Positions 10,517 to 20,100 of a DNA stretch of 64,000 bases are shown here, piece by piece; position 1 is the first letter of the stretch; the number at the start of each line of letters is the position of its first letter. Position numbers and translations under genes: made by a program. Origin of the DNA: Paragorgia papillata (lineage: Eukaryota; Cnidaria; Anthozoa; Scleralcyonacea; Coralliidae). Location: contig JAWNZC010000324.1 in NCBI GenBank assembly GCA_035771165.1, forward strand, positions 1,769,988 to 1,833,987. The letters run 5' to 3'. Under the pieces are notes generated by a model. It saw only the letters and a program-made list of their open reading frames with translations, was not told the DNA's origin and made no database searches.

Positions 10517-11807
10517 GTCCAGGGGCGGCGCGGAGCGTAAATGTTTTGGTATTAGGAGGCTCTGAAATGCTATTTTCAGCATTCTACAGAAGATATTCTT
10601 TGAAAAAATCAAGCGAGATGAAGATCTAAATGCTAAGCATTTTACGCAGTTCGATGACTTCACGACCAAATTAACGGAAACATCCATTGAATTATATCTG
10701 TCTGAGACTAGATGTGACTAATAATATTGTAGCGGTACATTCCTTATATTCAAACGGCAAACGGTAAGTCTACTTTAAAGATATTTCGTTTTTAAAATTG
10801 TGGGATTGTTGGAAATACAAACCAGGCACAACTCAGAAACATAATGGCAATGTATAACAAACTTGCTCACTGTTCTCTTACTTAGTTTTTAAGTTTACAC
10901 TTTACAGTTGTGACTCGATAGTAAAGAAAAAAGTTTTGAAACATCCCAGCGATGGCCACACGCCTCGCCACCGCAACGCCATCTTAGCGATACTGATGCG
11001 CTGCACGTGTGAATACAGTAGCTTGCGTGATGCGCCGACAATATATATGATCAGCGCAACGTCTGCCTGGTTTGGCGAACGCAGGCGGCCAAGGTATTAG
11101 AATCGCAAAACTAATACCTTGTAGGATTGCGTTGTTAGATATACAAATATTCGCATCGTTCTTACCTTTGAAGGAGGACTGATGCCTTTTTTTTGTTAAA
11201 TATGGATTCAAGAAGGTTTTCCTTTCGTCAGATAAATTCTAGTCACCATATCAAAGCTTCAAAATTGTTATAAATAATTGCTCTTTGTTTCCATATTATT
11301 GAAGTGTTGAACTCCAGTGTTGGGAGCTTTTCCTTGTGAAATAGGCGATACAGCCGATACTACATGGATGATTTATATATTGAGATGTTATTTATTGTTA
11401 ATGTAATGAAGTGGAAAGAATTGCAGACTTCTCGCTGCGAAATAAAAGCAGTTTTAAATCGAAATAGTAAAGCGTCTGACTTTAAAATATAAATATTGTA
11501 CCACCTGTGGTGAAATTTAACACCGAAAATCCGCGTTTCTTGTCAAGCCAAGGTATTAGTTTTGAGATTCTAATACCTTGAGGTCTAAGCCTTTCAAACA
11601 CTTGTCGCTAAAGTCGCTAAGGTTGTTGCGCGCATCAGCGAGGACGGTACGGTACTGCGGAATTGAAATCAAACAATCAAAAACAAAGATGTTGTTTTCT
11701 TCCATCCTTGTCTGTTCTTGGAATAATTATATTATTTTACAATTCATTTCAATCTGGAGAAAAAAGGTATTAGACTAATACCTTTAATACCTTAGCGCGC
11801 CGCCCCT
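10517..11807. mobile_element. Non-autonomous hAT-like DNA transposon
   Basis: Ends are AGGGGCGGCGCG (from 10521) and CGCGCCGCCCCT (to 11807), flanked by the 8 bp duplication ACTCCTCA at 10509-10516 and 11808-11815. CAGGGGCGG-type ends and 8 bp duplications are typical of hAT elements. The left end carries four extra bases (GTCC). No transposase is encoded. The interior holds CCAAGGTATTAG...CTAATACCTTG units at about 11092-11124 and 11549-11581, in inverted orientation to each other, and a partial unit before the right end. They may mark an inner element. It lies in Gypsy-2 gag. Confidence 0.8.
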
Positions 11808-11976
11808 ACTCCTCACATACACGTATTTACCTATTCTGTTGTACACAGTTATGCGCATTTCATCATCACGTCAAGAAGAATGCGTAATATATATAAATCA
11901 TTATTAATTAATTATTACTATTTACTGAGCTTAACTGCTTACAACAGCTTGTAGTTGTTCTTAAAACAAACATTAC

Positions 11977-12074
11977 CTTTACAAGATGAACTAAAGTATA
12001 TCCAAAACCACCACCGATGAGTGCAACCATGAAATAATCTCGCAACCGTAGCGCAGAATAAGAAGCACCATATT
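11977..12074 (-). CDS. PEX14: PEX14 homologue, transmembrane exon
   Basis: A 98-base exon with a TTTGTAG acceptor (12075-12076) and an AAAG|GTAATG donor. After two bases carried from the previous exon it encodes 32 residues, including RLRDY and a hydrophobic run (FMVALIGGGFGYTLVHLV). Joined to the exon at 1301-1406 this gives RDY, 16 residues, then LVKTYILP. That matches, without gaps, the spacing of the R-D-Y...L-Y-K-K-Y-L-L-P membrane region of animal PEX14 as I remember it. The product would be a peroxisomal membrane protein of the import docking complex. The intron to the next exon is 10,570 bases and holds Gypsy-2, a hAT element and other repeats. The exon encoding the N-terminal PEX5-binding domain was not found. 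Confidence 0.72.
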
Positions 12075-12426
12075 CTACAAATAACACAAAAAACTATCAA
12101 ACTAAATAAGTTATTTTTCATAATAGTACGAGAGTAATCGAGTATTTTATTCATTCAAGTGTACCTCAGGCGAGCTAGCCTGGTTTGCTAGCAAAAAATC
12201 TCGTTTGTCTATAAACATTCCTAATAACCAATTAGTATATGCAGTTTCTGAGTGTAATGTAATAGCGTACCGTCGAGCGGCTATTAATAGCACAAAAAGC
12301 GGACAAACAAACCAAAATTGACTTTCAAATTATTGCAAATGAGCCATTATCTATTGTTCGGACTGCAAGAATTGTGGGTAAAAGCGGACAATCATCAATC
12401 CAGACGTCATCACGACGGGGCGCTAT
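12075..12426. other. PEX14 intron, nothing recognised
   Basis: AT-rich sequence between the PEX14 transmembrane exon and the Gypsy-1 5' LTR. No gene or repeat seen. Confidence 0.4.
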
Positions 12427-12556
12427 TGTAGTGTAGTACTGGAAATACCATGTAGATAATTAGATATTATTATGTTAATTTATGTACGCCTAAATGTATA
12501 TATAGACAAGATATTTTGAATAAAAGATTCTAACTCCACGTGTTGACTCCACTACA
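12427..12556 (+). repeat. Gypsy-1 5' LTR
   Basis: It begins TGTAGTGTAGTACTGG and ends CTCCACTACA, giving the TG...CA ends expected of an LTR. The first 33 bases recur at 29331 with three differences. At 130 bp it is a very short LTR. The following TTGGTGACGAAGAT is of the type seen at gypsy primer-binding sites. Confidence 0.8.
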
Positions 12557-12575
12557 TTGGTGACGAAGATAATTT
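12557..12575 (+). promoter_or_regulatory. Putative Gypsy-1 primer-binding site
   Basis: TTGGTGACGAAGATAA immediately follows the LTR end, where the tRNA primer anneals. Similar TGGCGACGAGG sites are found in other animal gypsy elements. The tRNA was not identified. Confidence 0.55.
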
Positions 12576-12582
12576 GGCGACG

Positions 12583-13768
12583 ATGGCAGAAAGCTTGCTG
12601 CCACCACACAGACCGTTCAATATCACTGCAACTGAGTGTAAATGTTCTTTGAGCTATTTTACTGAAAAAAAATTTCTGAGTTCCCAAGGGGAGAACATTT
12701 ACATAACCGAACATATTACACATCTCATATCCGGGCTAGCATATTCATCAAAACACTGCAACTGATAAGTATTCTGAGTGGAAAACGTGGATAAATTCCT
12801 TTCACATCTATTCTGTTACCACACAGTTAGAGAAGAAGTCAGAAGATGTTCAACTGGCTACAATGCTGCATTGTCTTGGTCCTTCCGTGAAAATAATTTT
12901 TGAGACCTTGTCGGGAACAAAGGAGACGTAAAAGGCAGCAGAAAAGGCGTTTCCTAAACGAAATGTAGTAGCTGAATGATATAAGTTCCGTAGCAGAAAG
13001 CAGAACATTGACGAATCTATCGATGTATATCTCACCGCTCCGAGAGAACTGTCGCAAACGTGTGAGTTCCAAGGTTTAGAGGATGAGATGATACGAGAAC
13101 AAATAGTTGTGAAATGCTATTCTAAGCATTTGAAGGAACGTTTGCTAACACAAGATAATTTAGATCTTGCTAAAACAAACAGAATAGCAAGATACAATGA
13201 GAACGCGGTTCAAGAAACTCGTTTACTTACTGGTCTTGGCAGGAAAGATGATCTCCTTAACGTCGATAGACTGAAAGAAGATCGCCATGGTGGTAGGAAA
13301 AAACTCTCTTGCTATAGATGCGTGGGTTCATATCATAAAATTTTCTCATGTTTTTCATATCATAAGTCTACTGAGTGTCGTGCAATTAACTCGAAGTGTA
13401 ACAGCTGTAAAAAGATCGGTCACTATGCTCGGGTTTGTCGCTCTAAGTCAAAACCAGAGAATTCAAAGGTGATACGACGAGAAGCCTCAACCAAGAAGCA
13501 ATCCTATAGAAATATTCGCGTTGTAAAACAGGGAGAGTGGTTTGACGAAGAAGAAACCGACTCTGGAAAAGAGAGCGAACATGTTCTCTTCATGAATGGT
13601 AAGGATAGTTCTGTTCAAATGACCTTAAATGGGCGGAGAGTAAAGATGGTACTCGACACAGGCCGTGAACAAAATATAATTTCCTCTCAACTCTACCGTC
13701 AGCAGTTCAAGGTGCATAAACTGACAAATAAGAAGTTTATCGCGTATATGGTCAGAAGGACCCGCTAA
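12583..13768 (+). pseudogene. Gypsy-1 gag and protease
   Basis: Gag starts at MAESLLPPHRPFNIT (12583), with stops and frameshifts up to about 13050. It continues as a long frame (13088-13768) with two zinc knuckles, CYRCVGSYHK... and CNSCKKIGHYARVC, the second a clean C-x2-C-x4-H-x4-C. The retropepsin motif VKMVLDTGREQNIIS follows at about 13648. DTG is present, but the next residue is R rather than the usual A or S. A stop at 13768 precedes the GGAA array. Confidence 0.82.
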
Positions 13769-13852
13769 ACTGTCTGGAATACTTCCAAGCCGATATAAGT
13801 GCAGATATGACCCTAAAGTGTATATTATTGAAGGTCAAGGAGAAGCACTTCT

Positions 13853-14128
13853 TGGAAGGAAGGAAGGAAGGAAGGAAGGAAGGAAGGAAGGAAGGAAGGA
13901 AGGAAGGAAGGAAGGAAGGAAGGAAGGAAGGAGGAAGGAAGGAAGGAAAGGAAGGAAGGAAGGAAGGAAAGGAAGGAAGGAAGGAAGGAAGGAAGGAAAG
14001 GAAGGAAGGAAGGAAGGAAGGAAGGAAGGAAGGAAGGAAGGAAGGAAGGAAGGAAGGAAGGAAGGAAGGAAGGAAGGAAGGAAGGAAGGAAGGAAGGAAG
14101 GAAGGAAGGAAGGAAGGAAGGAAGGAAG
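13853..14128. repeat. GGAA microsatellite
   Basis: About 276 bases of nearly pure GGAA, with a few missing or added bases. It lies inside Gypsy-1, between protease and polymerase. The long RKEGRKEG frames over it are artefacts. Confidence 0.95.
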
Positions 14129-14228
14129 AAATGTTTTGACTTGGAAATTATTAAGCAAGTTATGTCAGCAGATGCTGGAAATCCAAAGATAAAGAACAGT
14201 AATATAGATAGATTAATTCAGGAATACA

Positions 14229-15890
14229 TATATGTTATTTACCGGCTGGGAGGTCCGTATAGAAAAATATTAGAGAGCTTAAGCATACAGGCGTTTTAGA
14301 GCCACGGACGGCGATTGAATTCAATAGCATTTTTCATTCAAAACAATGATAATGAGCAATTTAAAATTCCAAGAGCAAAGTGAACGCCGTCGTCGTTCTG
14401 CACAAGACGTCATTGAGAGCATTTTCACGTTCTTGAGACGACGGGAACCATCTAGAACGTTGAGGCCTGTCATCGTTGTTTTACTACAATAGACATGCTT
14501 TTAAAGTAGAAAACTTGTATTTTAAGGGGGATAATTTCATTACATTACAATATAAATATATATAAAGATGGAATTTAAGCTTATGAGCTAACAGTTTAGA
14601 TATGTGATTATTCATAGCCTTTGTTTTGGGTAAAAAAGTATTTTCAAAGAATACGCGGTTCAGTAGTTCTGTATTGTATTCCTGTTCTTCCGGTCACCGT
14701 CGGTGTCTCAAAAACGCCTAATATGCTTAAGCTCTCTATTTGCCCGAGGTCCCCAAAACGGCCCGAGGCCTAAGGCCGAGGGACATTTTTGAGACCGAGG
14801 GAAAATACTTTTCTATACGGATCGCCGACCAAAAACGTTAAATAGCAAATTTATTTTTTTATCATAACTATGTTGCGTAATTAAAATAATTATATTCACG
14901 TGATATTCAAGTCTAAAGTTCAGTTAAGTCAATGACAACAAGCTTCCTGGTGTTGACACGAAGCTTGTAATAACCTTTTTTTGTGGACGGCGAAACAGTC
15001 TAAACTTTAACATACAGTTACGAAGAAAAGCTAAAACGCTGTCCGTGTGTTGCCAATGTTTAGTTAACTATGATTTTTCATCGTTTTTCGTCGCTTGTTG
15101 GTTTTATATGGCTGTTCGCCGTCTGTTCGCTTGGAAATGGAAGGTCGCTTTGAAAACATTATAAACATGGATACTGAAAGTGCATTATATTGTTCGAGTA
15201 TCAGGACAAAAATGCTTGTGATAAGCCATCTGTAAGTTTTCTCCAGCAACACCACACGAGACGACGAGAGTCAGCATGTCAGGAAGAGATTTCAGTGAGT
15301 TTGGGGCATTTTATTTCGTTGTTTTTTAACGTTGTTTTGTCGGGTTTGAGATATGGAAAACAGATGAAGTTTTCTCAAAAGGTTTACGTCCTGTAGTGGT
15401 ATGTCATCTATATTTGTATATATTTTAACGAGTGATTAGAAATATAGTTTCCAATGTATGTTTAAAGTGTTTTCGGGATGTCGTCGTTAAGCAATTTATA
15501 ACTTGAATGTCAGGTCGACATGTCTTCGCTCGTTGATTTTTGTTTGTATAAACAGTTTTTCTGGCTTTTCTTCCACAAATTTGTTGTTTTCACAATTGTC
15601 AGAAGCATTTGGATAATAAAATGACTCATTCACATCGTTATCACCTTTCGTCTGAATCTATTTTCTCATGCAGTGTCAAGCGAAATAGTTATGAAAATCG
15701 ATCAACAGTAAATTCTTAATTGTAAAAAAATACCACTTTCGGACCGTGGTCAGATATCGTAAAAAACTGCCCGCTCACGCAGCCAAGCAAATTGCAGCAT
15801 TACCTAGGATTCCGCCCGCTCACGACTGATAAAAAAATAAGATGATATATTTCATGGTTTGGGTAAAATAACAAATTTTGGACATAAAAT
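14229..15890 (+). mobile_element. YR-A: truncated tyrosine-recombinase element with foldback end
   Basis: It starts with the same ATATGTTATTTACCGGCTGG end as YR-B (29364). 14233-14271 and 14738-14850 form the foldback hairpin (GAGGTCCGTATAG...CTATACGG), split by a MITE. From 14855 to about 15300 it is a diverged copy of 32275-32700 in YR-B (shared ATTCACGTGATA, ACCTTTTTTTGTG, TTCGTCGCTTG, AAAATGCTTGT). The first exon-like piece includes FEYQDKNACDKPSV before a GTAAG donor (about 15229). No recombinase core is left. Gypsy-1 resumes with AAGGTTGACCC at about 15890; the right edge is approximate. Confidence 0.6.
14272..14737. mobile_element. MITE nested in the YR-A hairpin
   Basis: Terminal inverted repeats of about 40 bases begin AGAGAGCTTAAGCATA and read inward through AGGCGTTTT. 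They are flanked by ATT at 14269-14271 and 14738-14740. A 3 bp duplication would fit PIF/Harbinger, but the exact ends are ambiguous by a base or two. There is no coding content. The interior has GACGTCATTGAGAG and GTTCTTGAGACGACG motifs. Confidence 0.72.
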
Positions 15891-15892
15891 AA

Positions 15893-16785
15893 AGGTTGAC
15901 CCAAACGTTAAGTCATGCAGTAAGTCAGATATTACGACGTATCCCTTTAAGTCAAATTGATAAGGTTGCAGGTCAAGAAATTGATAAGATGCTGGGAGTC
16001 CGTGGGTTCGAATTTAGTAGTTGTTCCAAAAACATCAGGGGGAGTAAGAGTGTGCTGCGACTTGCGTGAAGTTAATAAAGCCATGGTAAGAGAACGGCAT
16101 GTTTTGCCTAAGGTAGGGGATACCTTGCATGCTTTACGTGGCTCAAAATATTTCGGAAAAATTGATGCCAGAAGTGGGTTCTTTCAGCTAACACTGGCGG
16201 CGGAATCTCGGTATTTGACAACTTTTATCAAGCATAAGGGTTGCTTTCACATGCACCTTTTGGTTTAAGTGATATAAGTGAGCAATTTCAGAAATGGATG
16301 GAAGAAATATTGTATGGACTAGACAGGGTGGAAATCTCAGTAGATGATGTCATCATCCATGCAAATACAATGGAAGAATTAATTGTTAGAATACGTAAGG
16401 TATTTGAGAGGTGTAGGGGACGCAATCTGAAACTTAATGCCAAGAAATGCCAGTTTGGTCTACCCGAAATGGTAGTTTTAGGTCATGTTATTTCGGCAGA
16501 AGGTATAAGATCTGATCCGGCGAAAACCAAAGCCGTTTCTGAACTTCGGTCGTTTTAGGAACTTGTGGATATTTGGCGAAATTTATTCCCAATTATGCAA
16601 AAATTGTTGAACCACTTATTTTAGGTGTTTATGAGCAAGTGCAAGCAATTGAATGCTTGAAGAATGCACTGTCATGTGAACCCGTATTGGCATGTTTTAG
16701 ATTGGGATGTCCTACTTACCTTGTTACGGATGCAAGTCCCGTGGGTCTAGGGGCAGTATTAATGCAGAAACAGAAAGATGGTGAT
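15893..16785 (+). pseudogene. Gypsy-1 reverse transcriptase
   Basis: It reads SQILRRIPLSQIDKV before a frameshift, then VVPKTSGGVRVCCDLREVN, ALRGSKYFGKIDARSGFFQL, a frameshift at about 16255, FGLSDISEQFQKWMEEI and VEISVDDVIIHANTMEE. The active site is SVDD instead of YVDD. KKCQFGLPEMVVLGHVIS and the start of RNase H (YLVTDASPVGLGAVLMQKQ) follow. The frame breaks off at ...KDGD, where the AcademH-like element is inserted, and resumes as DGDMSKPIAF at 27541. Confidence 0.88.
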
Positions 16786-16880
16786 CAACCTCGTCCCCAG
16801 GGCTATTTGTAGGGGCTGGGCCAAGATGGCGGCTAAAAACAAAATGGCGGGAACAAATGGCCCTGGTGGAGGCTAGGCTA
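16786..16880 (+). repeat. AcademH-like left terminal inverted repeat
   Basis: It pairs with 27446-27540: CAACCTCGT, CAGGGC, GGGGCTGGGCCA, AACAAAATGG and AAATGGCCCTGGTGG all recur in reverse complement. The motif ATGGCCCTGG is itself repeated near the extreme end on the right side. Confidence 0.85.
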
Positions 16881-17100
16881 TCTCAGCCTCTGATTGGTCA
16901 AGAGCATATTGCATAAATTAGATGTTTACGTCATTTTATTATTATTTTAAAATCAAATTATAATAATAAACTCAGGTTGAACAAATATCCCTCCCGCCCG
17001 AAACCAACCCCAATTCGCAGGTTAGGTTTAAAAGGATCGTACAATAACAAAGACGAAGTAGCGGGATATTTAAACAAACATTTCTTTTCCATAATGTAAA

Positions 17101-20100
17101 ATGAGTGAAAACGTTGGTATTACATGGATTCGTGAGACTCCTGAAACAAAGCACAAGAGAAGAAAACTTGATACAGATAGTTTATGTCGTCTATGCGCCC
17201 TGCCGTACGAAGTAAGCCATGGAGGAACTAAAATCTTCGCTAAATCTGGAGAAAGAAGAGACTTGGCCACGAAAATTGAAAATTTCCTGTCTATCCAGAT
17301 ATCAAAAGATGACTGTCTTCCTAAATGTGTTTGCAGGAAATGCGAAAGCGAATTACAACGCTGGGAGAAATTTAATACCATGGTCGGCGAAGCGCAGCTA
17401 ACGTTAAGTTTGAAAAGCCAAAACCCGACAAAAAGATACATCGATTTTTCGGAGTGCACGAAGATTTATAACTACTCGAAAAGAAGCAAGTTGCTAGAAA
17501 ATGACACTCAGTTATCAGAACCACATACACAGTCACAGGTACGTGTTTCTCAGTTTATATAAAATGAGAAAATTTGTCTTCGGTCAGATAATTACTTGAC
17601 GACTCGCGCGACTATTATATTATTTTCCAATTTTATAATACATGTTCATGCACATTCAGTGATGTAACGAAGCAACTAAAAAAGCCTACTTTTCTATACC
17701 CAGGTTTACTACATAAAAGACAAAGACATTTATATTTCTAGTCAACAAAATATGTGTAGACAAAGTCTAGAAGAGCGACTCGACACTTCACTTGCAAATA
17801 TAATATAGGCAATATTTTACTTTCACTTTCAATGATTAGATTTTCCCTCTATGATTTTACTTCCTTGCCAAAGAGGTTTTTATAAATAAAATTGTATTTT
17901 TAAAATACAAGTGTATACACTTGTTTGACAGACAGGTTAATTTCACTTATACTTACAGCCATAAAAAAATTAATAAAACATTACCAGCTACAACTGAGAT
18001 AAAACCTCAGGAAAATTGCTTGTTTGCAGACAAACGAAAACAGACTGTCGAACTGCCTGTTTACTATAGATTTATAATGAATAAACAAAAGTACCCAAAG
18101 ACAATTTCAGTAAAAAGAAAACATCTGTAATATGCAAAACTGCAGCAACCAACAGACAAACTTTGTGCAATAAAAACCCCCAAACAATTCACCTGGCCAC
18201 ACACACGAACACGTTTTTCTTGACGAGTTTTAATTCTTTTGACAAGTTTTATTTTAATTCTTTGACACTTTTTATTTACTCGTGTGTACGACACAATTTG
18301 ACAAGTTTTTCCTTGACAAGGAGCCTTGTTCAAAAGCTGGAGATGCCAAGTTTTGAGCATGCAGGGAATAATTGTTCGTGCATGTGTACGGCCTTCAAGA
18401 AAAACTGGACAAGAAATGAACAATAAATTACGCAGGACGTCACTGCGCACTCAACTTCGAAATCCACTGCCAGTTTGTATCGTCGATGTCGAAATTTGAA
18501 TCCAATAAAGCTTAATTCATAATAATGGCACTTATATAGACAAATACAACTATTTTTTTGTCGTCAAGGGAAACTTGTCCAGCCGTATTCTATAAATGCA
18601 AGAAAACTTGTCAAAGAAAATTGTTCGTCGTACACAAGGGCAAGTATATTGAATATTTATTCATATAAAACATAAAAAAACGATCTTTATTTCATATGTA
18701 AATGTCAAATATGTCAGATAATGTCCATGTGGTCCATGGAAATGCAAAGATTTTACCGGTTAAAAGAAATAATCTTATCTGCGAATGTCGAACGAAATGT
18801 CGACGTAAGATATCAAGTGCACGACAAGATGATTCTCCTACTGATTTACGAATATTGATTAAATATTAAGTTCTTTTCATTTTTCTTTATGGATTGAATT
18901 ATATAATGTACTTACAAAACATAAGATCATCAGACTTCCACAAGATAAACAGAAGATTCCAACCGGCGTCGAACTGCAATCAGATTACTGCAGTACATCA
19001 TCTGTAAGTTCAAATGAATCACACCAGCATATCTTCTATGCTTTCACCTGTACTAAATTACAATAACTGTCGATATATCCCTTTTCTTTTTTTGTATCCT
19101 TCCCAACTAGATGTTTGCCTTTTGATATATAAATCAAGGCTTAAAATACTGAGTGACAACAGTCGACCTCGTCGCCTCGAGGTCGACCTCGTGTTGACTC
19201 GGCTATCCAGAACCACAGGGGCAAAACCAGGGGGTGGATTTCCCCATCCAGGGGGTGCATTTCCGAAAGAAGTATACTTAGTTTCCTACATCTCTCGTAT
19301 AAATTGCTTTTATTGTAGCCATAAATTCACGGGGAAAATCAAAATTCAGATAATAACCATTATATCGTAAACTTATAAAAATACCCCTCCCCCATAAATA
19401 AGCCGTCTACCATATTTCCTCTAACCCTAATTAGAATATAAACCACCTTATTAACCCCCACCACCCCCAACCCCCCAAAAATATTTCTCGTCTGCAATAC
19501 CTCCATTAATTGTATATTAATACAACACTACTTGTTCCTTTAAATAAGTCCCTTCCTTTTATTAATTCCCCTACATCCAATAAATCTCTTTTTTATGGCC
19601 AAAAATTAACAAACCCTCTTGGGTTTAATTAGAAGAAATGCGATAATGGGAAATACGCCTTACAATTTTATCATAGTGCACTTATATTTACTAAAGCCTC
19701 AGAGTAAAACAGTTTCAGTTTTAAAGCTGGAAAATCTATGGAACTTAAATATTCTGTATTGTTGAACTGCAACTTGCTTGATAAATTTCTATTTTATAAG
19801 TTTGCAATGTTGCTACGCAATATTAACATCATGAAATAATGCATTTTTCTATTTTATTCTGTATGCACAGGTCGATGGTTTGGTTGGAAACTCCTTAAAT
19901 CAACGAGACCTTCAGCAACTCGAATCAGCGGTGAAAACTCGGCTGCCATCAGTGATAGGAGAGATGGTTTACAAAACCGAATCACTGAGGCTCGTGGTAA
20001 AGCAGCACCTACTAACAGCACTGGAGCGTCAATGTAATAGGCTATGCCGAAGAATCTCGCCATCCATTCTACGACTAAAAGGTTATGAAGAGATGACAAA

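Noticed and set aside
13807..14192. RKEGRKEG and FLPSFLPS proteins
   Set aside because: Translations of the GGAA microsatellite inside Gypsy-1.
19014..19370. 118-residue frame in intron 1 of the DUF6589 gene
   Set aside because: No similarity recognised, and it is spanned by the intron defined by matching exon phases.
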